NCBI RefSeq assembly: GCF_023571765.1
Contig: NZ_JAMJXC010000006.1
Location: 62,001-126,000, forward strand
Length of the DNA: 64,000 bases
Direction: 5' to 3'
Source: Xanthobacter aminoxidans
GTDB taxonomy: Bacteria > Pseudomonadota > Alphaproteobacteria > Rhizobiales > Xanthobacteraceae
The notes under the pieces were generated by a model. The model was not told the origin of the DNA and did no database searches. It worked only from the letters and a program-made list of their open reading frames with translations. Positions 26,429-34,925 of this stretch are shown in pieces. The position numbers and the translations under genes were made by a program. The first letter of the stretch is position 1. Each line of letters opens with the position of its first letter.

Positions 26429-27463
26429 TCACACGGTGGCGATGGGGGTGACGGGAGAGCCCACGGCGCCGGGCAGGCGCAGGGGAGGGGCGGTGAGCAG
26501 GAAGCGGCTGCGCCCGGCGGCGCGCAGGTGGTCGGCGAGATCGGCGAGCCACCACAATTCGCCCAGCGGCACGCCCAGCCGGAACAGGCAGTGGTGGTGC
26601 AGCGGCATGGCTGCCTGGGTCGTGGCGGCGAGGCGCTTCGCCGGCAGGTGCTCCACCGCATAATTGTCGGCGACGAGGGCCGAGATGCGGCTGTCCGAGA
26701 TCCATTGCAGAAGGCGCGTGTCGCGGCCGTCGAGGGCGGCGCAGCTCTTGCCGAGGACCGAGCCGTCAGGGGTGCCGTTCATCTCCATGACGACCTGCGT
26801 GAAGCCGGTATAGAGGCAGAGGATGTCCCCCTCTTCCACCGTCACGGCCTGCGCGTCCATGGCGCGCATGAGATCGTCGTAGCCGACGAGGTGGCGCTCC
26901 CGGCCGAACAGGGAGAGCAGGTCCACCAGCACGCCGCGGCCCTGCACGCCGTGGACGGCGGCATTGTGGATGCCCAGCCGGTGCGCGCCGGAGGCGATGC
27001 CGCGCGCCTCGGCGTCGCGCGGGCCGACGATGTCGGCGCCGGCGCGGAAGCCGTTGTAATAGACCGGCTCGGGCCGGCCGTCCCCGCCCACGTCGAACAG
27101 CGCCCCCACATGGGCGAAGCTGTCCCACTGGGTGGAGTATTGCAGGCAGATCTCCACCTTGTCGTCGCTCACCACGTCCACGAGGCTGGCGTCTTCCGCG
27201 CAGAGCGTGGCGTTGAAGCGCGGCGCCTCCGGGGTGCCGGTGGGCGTCAGCACGGGCGGGACGCGGCGCGGGTTCAGCACGTTGCCGCCGGGCCGGTCGA
27301 GGGGCAGGCTGAGGCAGAAGGTGCGGCCCTCCTTCACCTCGGCGACGGCGGCGCGCACCTTGTCCGGGGTGATGAGGTTGAGGCGGCCGAGTTCGTCGTC
27401 CGGGCCGAAATCGCCCCAGGTGGAGCCTTCCGGCCGGCGGGCCCAGCGGGGATTGGAGGGCAT
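26429..27463 (-). CDS. Cyclase-family metal-dependent hydrolase (kynurenine formamidase/isatin hydrolase fold)
   Basis: A 344-aa member of the cyclase family (PF04199-type), which includes Mn/Zn-dependent amide and lactam hydrolases such as kynurenine formamidase and isatin hydrolase. The segment QWDSFAHVGALFD corresponds to the metal-binding H-x-G-x-H-x-D region, here in the divergent form H-V-G-A-L-F-D; the second part, HGVQGRGVLVDL, is typical of the longer family members. A ring-opening hydrolytic step in the cluster's pathway is an inference. Confidence 0.8.
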   Translation of the reverse strand: MPSNPRWARRPEGSTWGDFGPDDELGRLNLITPDKVRAAVAEVKEGRTFCLSLPLDRPGGNVLNPRRVPPVLTPTGTPEAPRFNATLCAEDASLVDVVSDDKVEICLQYSTQWDSFAHVGALFDVGGDGRPEPVYYNGFRAGADIVGPRDAEARGIASGAHRLGIHNAAVHGVQGRGVLVDLLSLFGRERHLVGYDDLMRAMDAQAVTVEEGDILCLYTGFTQVVMEMNGTPDGSVLGKSCAALDGRDTRLLQWISDSRISALVADNYAVEHLPAKRLAATTQAAMPLHHHCLFRLGVPLGELWWLADLADHLRAAGRSRFLLTAPPLRLPGAVGSPVTPIATV

Positions 27464-27520
27464 GGAAGTCTCCGTTGTGGGGGAAGCCCGGGCGGCGCCG
27501 GAGCGAAGGTGCCGCTGCGC

Positions 27521-28240
27521 TCAGACCGCGCCCTTGCCCACCGTGATGCCGCCGCAGACCGGCAGCGTCTGGCCGGTGATAAAGCCGGCCTCGTCCGAGA
27601 GGAAGAACGAAACCGCCTGCGCCACATCCTCCGGCGTGCCCATGCGCCCGACGGGGATGGCCTCCACGATGGCGCGGGTGCGCGGCGCGTCGGGCGGATT
27701 GGCGGCGGTGAAGAGGGGGGTGGCGATGGGGCCGGGCGCCACGGCATTCACGGTGATGCCATCCTTGCCCAGTTCCAGCGCCCAGGTGCGGGTGGCGCCG
27801 AGCAGCCCGGCCTTGCTGGCGGCATAGGCGGTGCGCAGCTCCTTGCCGTAGGCCGCCCGGCTCGACACGTTGACGATGCGCCCGAAGCGCGCCGCCCGCA
27901 TGCCCGCGAGAAGGGCCTGCGTGGCCTGGATGGCGACGCCGAGATTGAGCCGCATGACGGCGGCGAAATCCGCGCTCGTGGTGTCGTCGAGGCTGGCGGG
28001 CCGCACCATGCCCACATTGTTCACGAGGCGGGTGACGGGGCCGTGCGCGAGGGCCTCCGCAAGGGCGGCGGCGGTCGCCGCCTCGTCCATGAGATTGACG
28101 GGAACGAAGCGGGCGTCGAGGTCGGCGGGGGGCGGCTCACGGTCCAGCACCACCACGGCGCGGCCGGCGGCCAGCTCCTGCCGCACCACCGCGAGGCCGA
28201 TGCCGCCTGCGCCGCCGGTGACGAGGGTGCGCGGGCTCAT
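27521..28240 (-). CDS. Short-chain dehydrogenase/reductase
   Basis: A 239-aa SDR with cofactor motif GGAGGIG, the NNVG segment, catalytic Ser in VNVSSRA and YAASK. The acidic residue after strand beta-2 (VLDRE) favours NAD over NADP. It overlaps the upstream YciI-like gene (ATGA), so the two are translationally coupled. Likely oxidises or reduces a hydroxy/keto intermediate of the lactone pathway; the substrate is unknown. Confidence 0.88.
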   Translation of the reverse strand: MSPRTLVTGGAGGIGLAVVRQELAAGRAVVVLDREPPPADLDARFVPVNLMDEAATAAALAEALAHGPVTRLVNNVGMVRPASLDDTTSADFAAVMRLNLGVAIQATQALLAGMRAARFGRIVNVSSRAAYGKELRTAYAASKAGLLGATRTWALELGKDGITVNAVAPGPIATPLFTAANPPDAPRTRAIVEAIPVGRMGTPEDVAQAVSFFLSDEAGFITGQTLPVCGGITVGKGAV

Positions 28241-28545
28241 TTCGTCTCCGGCAGGTAGCAGACGCCGTCCACATAGGCCTTGCGCCAGCGCTGGATCTGG
28301 ACGCGCTCGAACAGCCCGGCGGTGAAGAAGGGGTCCGATGCGATGAAGGCTTCCGCCTCCGCCCGCGTCTCCAGCGCCACCACGTAGAGGCCGCCGCCGG
28401 CAGCGTTGCCGTCATCGTCCAGCTTGGCGCCGCAGGCGAGCAGCAGGTGCTTGTGCGCATCGAGGAAGGCGAGGTGCGTGTCCCGCACCTGCGTGCGCAG
28501 GTCCAGCGTGCCGGGCTTGTCGAAGGTCTCGATCATGTAGGGCAT
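28237..28545 (-). CDS. YciI-family protein
   Basis: A 102-aa ferredoxin-like-fold protein. The pattern MPYMIETFDKPG, then H-x-x-F-L-D, ALETRAEAEAFIASDPFF and AGLFERVQIQRW is the YciI signature, with the conserved His and Asp residues. Family members include dehydrochlorinases and other lactone or muconate-pathway lyases; many are uncharacterised. It lies 23 bases after the isomerase gene and overlaps the SDR gene. Confidence 0.85.
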   Translation of the reverse strand: MPYMIETFDKPGTLDLRTQVRDTHLAFLDAHKHLLLACGAKLDDDGNAAGGGLYVVALETRAEAEAFIASDPFFTAGLFERVQIQRWRKAYVDGVCYLPETK

Positions 28546-28568
28546 GCGGCGGTCCTTCGGGCGCGGCT

Positions 28569-28844
28569 TCAGATGGCGGAGGGGTGGCGCGCCAGGGGCG
28601 TCACCTTGATGTCCATGAAGGGGAAGAGGGGCAGCGAGGAGAGGAGCGTGTGCAGTTCGTCTACGCTCTCAACGTCGAAGATGGAGACGTTGGCGTAGCG
28701 CCCGGCGATGCGCCAGAGGTGCACCCACTTGCCCTGCCGCTGGAGATCCTGCGCATAGGCCTTCTCCGCCGCCTTGATGGCGTCCGCCTTCTCGGCCGGA
28801 AAGTCGTGGGGAATGTTCACCTGCATCTCGACATGGAACAGCAT
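28569..28844 (-). CDS. catC: Muconolactone delta-isomerase-like protein
   Basis: A 91-aa protein matching muconolactone isomerase in length and pattern: MLFHVEMQVNIPHDFP, WRIAGRYANVSIFDVES and LPLFPFMDIKVTPL. CatC converts muconolactone to 3-oxoadipate enol-lactone as a small ferredoxin-like-fold oligomer. With pcaD in the same operon, two successive steps of the beta-ketoadipate route are present, but catA and catB are not in the window. Confidence 0.85.
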   Translation of the reverse strand: MLFHVEMQVNIPHDFPAEKADAIKAAEKAYAQDLQRQGKWVHLWRIAGRYANVSIFDVESVDELHTLLSSLPLFPFMDIKVTPLARHPSAI

Positions 28845-28966
28845 GGTCTTCGCCTTCTGGACGGCACAAAGCTGAGGAAAGACCCCGGGCGCCCGCGCTG
28901 CAAGTGCGCGCAGGCGCCCGAGGGCGCGCCGGAACCGGGGAGGAGACGGCCCGGCGCGCGCGAGAC

Positions 28967-30190
28967 TTACTTCTTCACCAGCGGGCAGGTGCTCTCGCTG
29001 AGCGGCTGGAAGGCTTCGTCGCCCGGGATCACGCGGACGATCTCGTAATAGTCCCAGGGGCCCTTGGACTCCTTCGGGGACTTCACCTTGGCGAGATACA
29101 TGTCGTGCACCATGCGGCCGTCGGGACGGATCTTGCCGTTCTTGGCGAACATGTCGTCGATGGGCAGCTCGCGCATCTTGGCGATCACCTTCTCGCCCTC
29201 GTCCGTGCCGGCGGCCTCGGCGGCCTTCAGATAGTGCAGCACGGAGGAATAGACGCCGGCATGCACCATGGTGGGCATCTTGCCCTTCATGCGTTCAGCG
29301 AAGCGCTTGGAGAAGGCGCGGGTCTTCTCGTCCGTGTCCCAGTAGAAGCCGGTGGTCAGCACCATGCCCTGGGCGGCGTCGAGGCCCACCGAGTGGATGT
29401 CGGTGAGGAACAGCAGCAGCGCCGCGAGCGTCTGACCGCCCTGGGTGATGCCGAACTCGCGCGCCTGCTTGATGGTGTTGATGGTGTCGGAGCCGGCGTT
29501 CGCCATGGCGATGATCTTGGCGCCGGAGGCCTGCGCCTGGAGCAGATAGGACGAGACGTCGGACGTGCCAAAGGGATGGGCCACCGAACCCTTCACCGTA
29601 CCGCCCTTCTCCTTCACGATCTTGGCCACCTGGTTCTCCAGATCGTGGCCGAAGGTGTAGTCGGCGGTGATGAAGTACCAGGTCTTGAAGCCTTCGCTCA
29701 CCAGCGCGTTGCCGGTGCCGGCGGCCAGCGAATAGACGTCATAGGTCCAGTGCAGGCCGGTGGGCGAGCAGGCCTTGTTGGTCAGCGACATGGATGCCGC
29801 GCCGGAATTGATGTCGACCTTGCCCTTCTCCTTGGCCACCTCGCGCACCGCGAGCGCCGCCACGGAGCCGTTGATGTCGAAGATGGCATCCACGTCCTGC
29901 GTGTCATACCACTTGCGGGCGGTGGCGGAGGCAATGTCCGCCTTGTTCTGATGGTCGGCGGAAACCAGCTCCACCGGCTTGCCGTTGATGGGCTTGCCGA
30001 AATCCTCGATGGCCATCTTCGCGGCTTCCACCGAGCCCGCGCCGGCGAGGTCCGAATAGGCCCCCGACATGTCGGTCAGCACGCCGATCTTCACGCCGCC
30101 GCCGGCATACTGGGCGGCCGCGGGGGCGACCATCATGGCGCTGGCGAGGAGCGCGGCTGCGAAGGGCACCGCGAGGGCCTTGGTCTTCAT
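28967..30190 (-). CDS. ABC transporter substrate-binding protein (amide/branched-chain type), orphan
   Basis: A 407-aa periplasmic binding protein with a signal peptide (cleavage near AAA-QY, residue 31) and type I PBP fold (VKIGVLTDMSGAYSDLAGAG). ATG at 30190 follows a strong AGGAGG; a longer upstream frame lacks such a site and would hide the signal peptide. It heads the minus-strand catabolic operon but has no permease or ATPase genes beside it; it may use another importer such as the Liv system at 1493-6166, which is an inference. A PcaR-like operator lies about 170 bp upstream. Confidence 0.9.
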   Translation of the reverse strand: MKTKALAVPFAAALLASAMMVAPAAAQYAGGGVKIGVLTDMSGAYSDLAGAGSVEAAKMAIEDFGKPINGKPVELVSADHQNKADIASATARKWYDTQDVDAIFDINGSVAALAVREVAKEKGKVDINSGAASMSLTNKACSPTGLHWTYDVYSLAAGTGNALVSEGFKTWYFITADYTFGHDLENQVAKIVKEKGGTVKGSVAHPFGTSDVSSYLLQAQASGAKIIAMANAGSDTINTIKQAREFGITQGGQTLAALLLFLTDIHSVGLDAAQGMVLTTGFYWDTDEKTRAFSKRFAERMKGKMPTMVHAGVYSSVLHYLKAAEAAGTDEGEKVIAKMRELPIDDMFAKNGKIRPDGRMVHDMYLAKVKSPKESKGPWDYYEIVRVIPGDEAFQPLSESTCPLVKK

Positions 30191-30361
30191 GTTTCCTCCT
30201 GAGGGTGAAAGGGCGCGCTGGTCAGGGCGTCCGGATGGCGAGGCGCGACGGGGCTCCCACGGGATTTGGCGGGCCAAAGGAACCCGAAGTGCCGGATGGC
30301 AGGAGCAGGGCGTCATCGCGAATGAGGGCTTCCGCCATGGCGTGCATCCGGATCAGAATTT

Positions 30362-30376
30362 GTGCGAATAGCGAAC
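30362..30376. promoter_or_regulatory. PcaR-like operator, site 1
   Basis: Read on the minus strand this is GTTCGCTATTCGCAC, differing from the PcaR-site sequence I recall for Pseudomonas (GTTCGATAATCGCAC) only in the central bases. It lies upstream of the SBP-led operon. The likely binder is the IclR/PcaR-type regulator at 31607-32401. Confidence 0.6.
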
Positions 30377-30550
30377 TTTTATGCGGCAATTCGTACGGCG
30401 CGGTCGCCTCCAGCGTCAAGCAGATTCCATGCTGCACCTGCTAACGAAGGCTTGGCATTTGAATGATTCCTGTTCTGATATCTGGCGTCTCGGCGATCGC
30501 ACCGATCGTTCCGGATGGGAGCCTGCCAAGCGTGCTTGCCTTCCAATTTT

Positions 30551-30565
30551 GTTCGCATTACGAAC
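30551..30565. promoter_or_regulatory. PcaR-like operator, site 2
   Basis: GTTCGCATTACGAAC is a perfect GTTCG-N5-CGAAC inverted repeat 34 bp before the dehydrogenase start. It matches site 1 in its left half. The two sites cover both promoters of the 30191-30599 intergenic region, which holds no convincing gene. Confidence 0.6.
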
Positions 30566-30599
30566 TAATGATGTCGTCTACGCACGGAAGGGGCGCGTC

Positions 30600-31610
30600 A
30601 TGACCGAAGGCCGGAGCGGTCCCGTCACCCTCGTGGGCGGCGGCAGCATGGGGGTGGGCTGGGCCATCGTGTTCGCCCGGTCGGGGCTCGATGTGCGGGT
30701 GCACGACGCCTCCGCGGATGTGCGCCGTGGGGTGCTACCAGCCGTGGCCGAGCGCCTCGCCGCGCTCGCGGCCCATGGTCTCCTCGACGAAGCGCCACGG
30801 GCGGTGATGGCCCGGGTGAGGGTGGTCGATACCCTGGCCGATGCGCTCGACGGCGCCATCCATGTGCAGGAGAGCGTGCCGGAACGGCTCGACCTGAAGA
30901 GGGAGCTGTTCCGCGCGATGGACGAGATGGCACCGCCGGATGCGGTCTTGGCGAGCTCCACCTCCTCGCTGCCGGCCTCGGAATTCGCGGAGGATCTGCC
31001 CGGGCGGGCGCGCTGCCTCGTCGCCCACCCGGCCAATCCGCCCCATCTTCTTCCCATCGTGGAGATCGTGCCGGCCCCCTTCACCGATCCCGCCGCCGCC
31101 GAGCGCACCCGCGTGCTCATGGCGCGCGCAGGGCAGGTGCCGGTGGTGCTGAAGCGCGAGGTCAACGGCTTCATCTACAATCGCCTGCAGGGCGCCGTGC
31201 TGCGCGAAGCCTACTGGATGCTGGAACAGGGCATCGCGGACGTGGCCGACATCGACCGGGTGATGACGTCCGGCCTGGGGCTTCGCTGGTCCATCGTCGG
31301 GCCGTTCGAGACGTCGGATCTCAATTATCGCGGCGGCCTCGCCGAGCACGCCCGCCGCATGGGCGAGCGCTACCGGCAGATGGGGGCCGAGCGCGGCCAG
31401 CCGGAAGGGTGGAGCGAGGCCCTCGTCGCCCGCGCCACGGCCGAGCGGCGGGCGCTGCTGCCGCTGGAGGACTGGGAGGCCCGCGTCGCCTGGCGCGACG
31501 AGCGCCTGATGGCGGCCCGCGGGGCGGAACACAAGGCGGCTGGGCAGGCCAACGTCGCCCCCTATAATGCGCCGGCGGGATCGACCGCCGCCGGCGGGGA
31601 GGGCGCATGA
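30600..31610 (+). CDS. 3-hydroxyacyl-CoA dehydrogenase family protein
   Basis: A 336-aa NAD-dependent dehydrogenase with N-terminal Rossmann motif GGGSMGVGWAIVFA, the SSTSSLPASEF segment, catalytic His in AHPANPPHLLPIVEIVP, and the C-terminal all-helical domain (EVNGFIYNRLQGAVLREAYW). The single N-domain plus one C-domain layout, with the HPxNP motif, resembles lambda-crystallin/L-gulonate 3-dehydrogenase and carnitine dehydrogenase-like enzymes as much as fatty-acid enzymes. ATG at 30600 follows GGAAGGGG. It overlaps iclR by four bases. Probably oxidises a 3-hydroxy acid of the local pathway. Confidence 0.86.
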   Translation: MTEGRSGPVTLVGGGSMGVGWAIVFARSGLDVRVHDASADVRRGVLPAVAERLAALAAHGLLDEAPRAVMARVRVVDTLADALDGAIHVQESVPERLDLKRELFRAMDEMAPPDAVLASSTSSLPASEFAEDLPGRARCLVAHPANPPHLLPIVEIVPAPFTDPAAAERTRVLMARAGQVPVVLKREVNGFIYNRLQGAVLREAYWMLEQGIADVADIDRVMTSGLGLRWSIVGPFETSDLNYRGGLAEHARRMGERYRQMGAERGQPEGWSEALVARATAERRALLPLEDWEARVAWRDERLMAARGAEHKAAGQANVAPYNAPAGSTAAGGEGA

Positions 31611-32401
31611 CGACGGGCGAGGTGCTGGAGCGCGCCGGGGCGGGCGAGGACAAGGACTATGTCCAGTCCCTCGTGCGCGGTCTGGAGGTGATCCGCGCCT
31701 TCAGCCAGTACAAGCCCCGCATGACGCTCAGCGAGGTGGCCCAGCACACCGGCCTGACCCGCGCCGCGGCCCGCCGCTTCCTGCTCACTCTGGTGCGCGA
31801 AGGATATGCGGAGACGGACGGCAAGCTCTTCGCCTTGCGCCCCAAGGTGCTGGAGCTGGGCTTCGCCTACCTGTCCTCCCTGCCCATGTGGGAGGTGGCG
31901 CAGCCGGTCATGCGCGACGTGGTGAACACGCTGCAGGAATCCTGCTCCCTCTCGGTGCTGGACGGGGACGACATCGTCTATGTGGCCCGCGTGCCCACGG
32001 CGCGGGTGATGACCATCGGCCTGTCCATCGGCTCGCGCCTGCCGGCCTTCTGCAGCTCCATGGGCCGGGTGCTGCTCGCCGGCCTGCCCCCCGCCGAACT
32101 CGCGGTGTTCTACGACCGGGTGCGGATCGAGAAGCGCACGCCCCGCACGGTCGCCACCATGGTGGCCCTGAAGGAGGCGGTGGAGAATGCGCGCCGGCAG
32201 GGCTGGGCGCTGGTGGACCAGGAGCTGGAACTCGGCCTGCGCTCCATCGCCGTGCCCGTGCGCAACCGCCGCGGCGAGGTGCTGGCGGCGCTCAACGTCT
32301 CCACCCATGAGGGCCGCTCCTCCATCGAGGCGATGCGGAGCCAGTTCCTGCCGGTGCTGCTCGACGCCGCCCAGCGCATCTCGGCCGCACTGTCGCAATA
32401 G
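31607..32401 (+). CDS. IclR-family regulator, PcaR/PobR-like
   Basis: A 264-aa regulator. The N-terminal winged helix includes TLSEVAQHTGLTRAAARRFL and the C-terminal GAF-like effector domain follows, with FCSSMGRVLLAGL typical of PcaR/PcaU/PobR members. It overlaps the dehydrogenase gene (ATGA). Two PcaR-type operators lie in the adjacent divergent promoter region, so it probably controls both its own operon and the enol-lactonase/isomerase operon. The effector is expected to be a pathway intermediate such as an oxoadipate-like acid. Confidence 0.92.
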   Translation: MTTGEVLERAGAGEDKDYVQSLVRGLEVIRAFSQYKPRMTLSEVAQHTGLTRAAARRFLLTLVREGYAETDGKLFALRPKVLELGFAYLSSLPMWEVAQPVMRDVVNTLQESCSLSVLDGDDIVYVARVPTARVMTIGLSIGSRLPAFCSSMGRVLLAGLPPAELAVFYDRVRIEKRTPRTVATMVALKEAVENARRQGWALVDQELELGLRSIAVPVRNRRGEVLAALNVSTHEGRSSIEAMRSQFLPVLLDAAQRISAALSQ

Positions 32402-32414
32402 GGGCCCCGGGGCC

Positions 32415-33494
32415 TCAGCGCGCCCCGATGGACTGCATCACGTGCTTGACCAGCGCGCGCTCGGAGCCGACGCCGGTCTTGCGATACATGCGCAGCCGGC
32501 AGTTCTTGATGGTGCCCTTGCTGAGGCTGAGCTTCTGGGCGATCTCGCCGGTGGTCTGCCCGTTCATCAGCAGCAGCAGGATCTCGCGCTCGCGCGGCGT
32601 GAAGATGCCGAGGGCGTCCTCCAGCAGGCGGTCGGGATCGTCCTCAACCCCGCGCTGCGGCGCATCGAGCACATACATGCGTCCGCCCGGCGCGAGCGGG
32701 AAGTCGCGGTCGAAGACCTCCACCTTCACGGTCAGCGGGCCTGCCGCATGGATCGTCCCGCCCGGCGCCACGCGCAGGGCCTCCACCGCGTCGCCAAGGG
32801 CAGGCGCGCGCCGGACGGCGTCGCGCCAGGCGTCATTGGCGAAGACATCCACGCCGAAGCGGTCCTCGATGAGGGTGGGGCGGGTGATGAAGCCCTCCAC
32901 CTGCGTCCCGCGCGGGTTGCGCAGGTCGTTGAACAGGGCGCCCAGATGGGAGCGGTGGAAGCCCTCCAGCATGGGGAAGATCAGCCGCGCCCGCTCGATG
33001 TCGGTCGGCGAGAAGCGCCCGGTCTCCCGCTCCAGGAACAGGCCGAAGCAGCAATGGCCGACGGTGGAGAAGAACATGCCCAGCTCGTCCGAGATGCTGG
33101 CCAGCGTCTGGAACACCTTGTGGTACATGTCCCACGAGCGGCCGGGCGAGCCCACGTCGTTCAGCATCAGCACGCCGGGACTGCCGTTCTTTCTCCAGTA
33201 TTCGGAGAAGGGGTCCACCGACGAATAGAGGTTGGTGTAATAGGCGACCACGTCGCTCGCCACGTCCTTGGTGTAGAGCACATCCGGCGGCGCCACGCGC
33301 GAATAGCGGATGATCCAGCAGGCATCGTGGTTGATGGCGGCGCCGGCGAGTTCCACCAGTTCCCGGTGGAAGCGGTCCGAGCCGATCACGCGGGCCACCT
33401 CGCCCACGCGCGCGAACCATTCCGGGCTGTTCAGACGCACGGCGCTGTAGCGGGCAGGTTTGGCAGCGGGCCGGGGTTGATCGGCGTCGACCAT
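32415..33494 (-). CDS. LuxR-family transcriptional regulator with unidentified sensor domain
   Basis: A 359-aa protein. The last 60 residues form a LuxR-type HTH (FTPREREILLLLMNGQTTGE then IAQKLSLSKGTIKNCRLRMY). The first 290 residues look like a soluble ligand-sensing region without the acyl-homoserine-lactone-domain invariant residues that I can recognise; no transmembrane segment or receiver domain is seen. ATG at 33494 is chosen tentatively, with only a weak GGGG site; an in-frame ATG at 33572 is possible. The gene converges with iclR, their stops 13 bases apart. Target unknown. Confidence 0.75.
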   Translation of the reverse strand: MVDADQPRPAAKPARYSAVRLNSPEWFARVGEVARVIGSDRFHRELVELAGAAINHDACWIIRYSRVAPPDVLYTKDVASDVVAYYTNLYSSVDPFSEYWRKNGSPGVLMLNDVGSPGRSWDMYHKVFQTLASISDELGMFFSTVGHCCFGLFLERETGRFSPTDIERARLIFPMLEGFHRSHLGALFNDLRNPRGTQVEGFITRPTLIEDRFGVDVFANDAWRDAVRRAPALGDAVEALRVAPGGTIHAAGPLTVKVEVFDRDFPLAPGGRMYVLDAPQRGVEDDPDRLLEDALGIFTPREREILLLLMNGQTTGEIAQKLSLSKGTIKNCRLRMYRKTGVGSERALVKHVMQSIGAR

Positions 33495-33614
33495 CGCAAC
33501 ATGCCCCAACGGATTCGCCACGCGCGAAATTCTTGTTGCGGCGAATAAAGCCCAAGCTTCGGTGCTTGGCAATTCTGGGGCGCGCGCGAAGGGACCATCA
33601 TGGGACTCGCTTCA

Positions 33615-33643
33615 GAAAAATGGGGCCGGCCGAAGCCGGCCCC
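33615..33643 (-). terminator. Intrinsic terminator of the TMADH operon
   Basis: A perfect 9-bp GC stem (33622-33630 with 33635-33643, loop CGAA) is followed on the minus strand by ATTTTTCTG. It lies about 120 bp after the gcvT-like stop. A second inverted repeat (33655-33664 with 33679-33688) precedes it. Confidence 0.75.
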
Positions 33644-33766
33644 AAGGGGAAGGGCCGGAGAGCGCGATTGGGACGGAACGCTCTCCGGCGAGCGCCCAGG
33701 GGGGAAGCTCCTCGGAGGAAGCCCGGAGAGAACCCTGGGGCACGACGGCCTGAGGTGGCTAAGGTT

Positions 33767-34906
33767 TCAGGCCGTACGTTCTTCAAGCGGATGGGTGCGC
33801 AGGCGCAGCGGGTCGTAGAAGGGCGTCTTCACCACCCGCGCCGCGAACGTGCCGTCGGCACCGCGGACCTCCAGCTCGGTGCCGCAAGCGGACAGCTCCG
33901 GCACCACATGGGCGAGGGCGAGGGAGCGCATGAGATAGCGGCTGTAGGCGGTGGAGTTCACCAGCCCCACTTCCTTGCCGTCCCGGAACAGCTTGGCGCC
34001 GGGTTCCACGGCGGCGTGGTGGTCGATCTCGACCCCCACCTGCGCCACCCGCTCCTGCCCCTTGCGGCGCACCAGCGCGTCGCGGCCGCGGAAGGCGGGC
34101 TTGGACAGGTCCACCGTCCAGCCGAGGCCCACTTCCCACGGGGTGGTGTCGCCCTGTGGCATGTCGTAGGGGAAGAACAGCAGGCCACCCTCCACCCGCA
34201 CCACGTCGAGGCAGGACCAGGAGACCGGCATGGCTCCGACCGGCTTTCCGGCGGCGAGAATGGCATCCCACAGGGCCACGGCATCGGCCGCCGCGCAGAA
34301 CACCTCGTAGCCCCGCTCGGCGGAATATCCGCCGCGGGCGATGGACACCGGACGGCCGAACAGCGTCGTGCGCTGGTGCCCGAAATAGGGCAGGGTCTCC
34401 AGCGCGAACGGGGTGTTCGGGTTGAGGATGTCGAGCGCCTTCGGCCCCTGCAGGGACATGATGTGGACGTCGTTGTCCTTGGTGAAGGTCACGTCCCGGC
34501 CCGCCGCGACGCCGGGCAGGATGTCTTCCAGCGAGCCGCCGCCGTGGGAGATGCGATAGGCATTCGGCCCGTCGCAATAGATCAGCACGTCGTCGATGAG
34601 CGAGCCGTTCTCGTCCACCACGCTGGTGAGCGAGGAGGCGCCGGGCGCGATCTTCGAGATGTCCGAGGTGCACATCTCGTTCAGCACGGCGAGCGCTTCC
34701 TTGCCCGCCACGTCGATCATGCGCAGCGCGGAGACGTCGAACAGGCCGGCGGCGGTGCGCACCGCGATGACCTCGTCATAGGTGTCGGTGGCGTAGTTCT
34801 GCGGCACCGGCATGTCGTTCCAGGAAGCCTCGAAGGCGGTGCCGAGCGCGCGGTGGCGGTCGGACAGCGCGGAGAGGCGCGAGAAGGCGGAAAGTCCCTG
34901 TGTCAT
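33767..34906 (-). CDS. GcvT-like folate-dependent aminomethyltransferase domain protein
   Basis: A 379-aa stand-alone protein of the GcvT/DMGDH-C-terminal family, which binds tetrahydrofolate and accepts a one-carbon unit from an amine. Visible are FDVSALRMIDVAGKEA, SSLTSVVDENGSLIDDVLIY and GGYSAERGYEVFCAA (GcvT usually has GYTGEDGFEI). It is the last gene of the TMADH operon, 19 bases after the permease gene. No glycine-cleavage partners (gcvP, gcvH) are nearby, so a role in capturing formaldehyde from methylated amines as 5,10-methylene-THF is the best inference, parallel to the GcvT domains of dimethylglycine dehydrogenase and TMAO demethylase. Confidence 0.85.
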   Translation of the reverse strand: MTQGLSAFSRLSALSDRHRALGTAFEASWNDMPVPQNYATDTYDEVIAVRTAAGLFDVSALRMIDVAGKEALAVLNEMCTSDISKIAPGASSLTSVVDENGSLIDDVLIYCDGPNAYRISHGGGSLEDILPGVAAGRDVTFTKDNDVHIMSLQGPKALDILNPNTPFALETLPYFGHQRTTLFGRPVSIARGGYSAERGYEVFCAAADAVALWDAILAAGKPVGAMPVSWSCLDVVRVEGGLLFFPYDMPQGDTTPWEVGLGWTVDLSKPAFRGRDALVRRKGQERVAQVGVEIDHHAAVEPGAKLFRDGKEVGLVNSTAYSRYLMRSLALAHVVPELSACGTELEVRGADGTFAARVVKTPFYDPLRLRTHPLEERTA

Positions 34907-34925
34907 CCTGCATGTTCCTTGCGGA

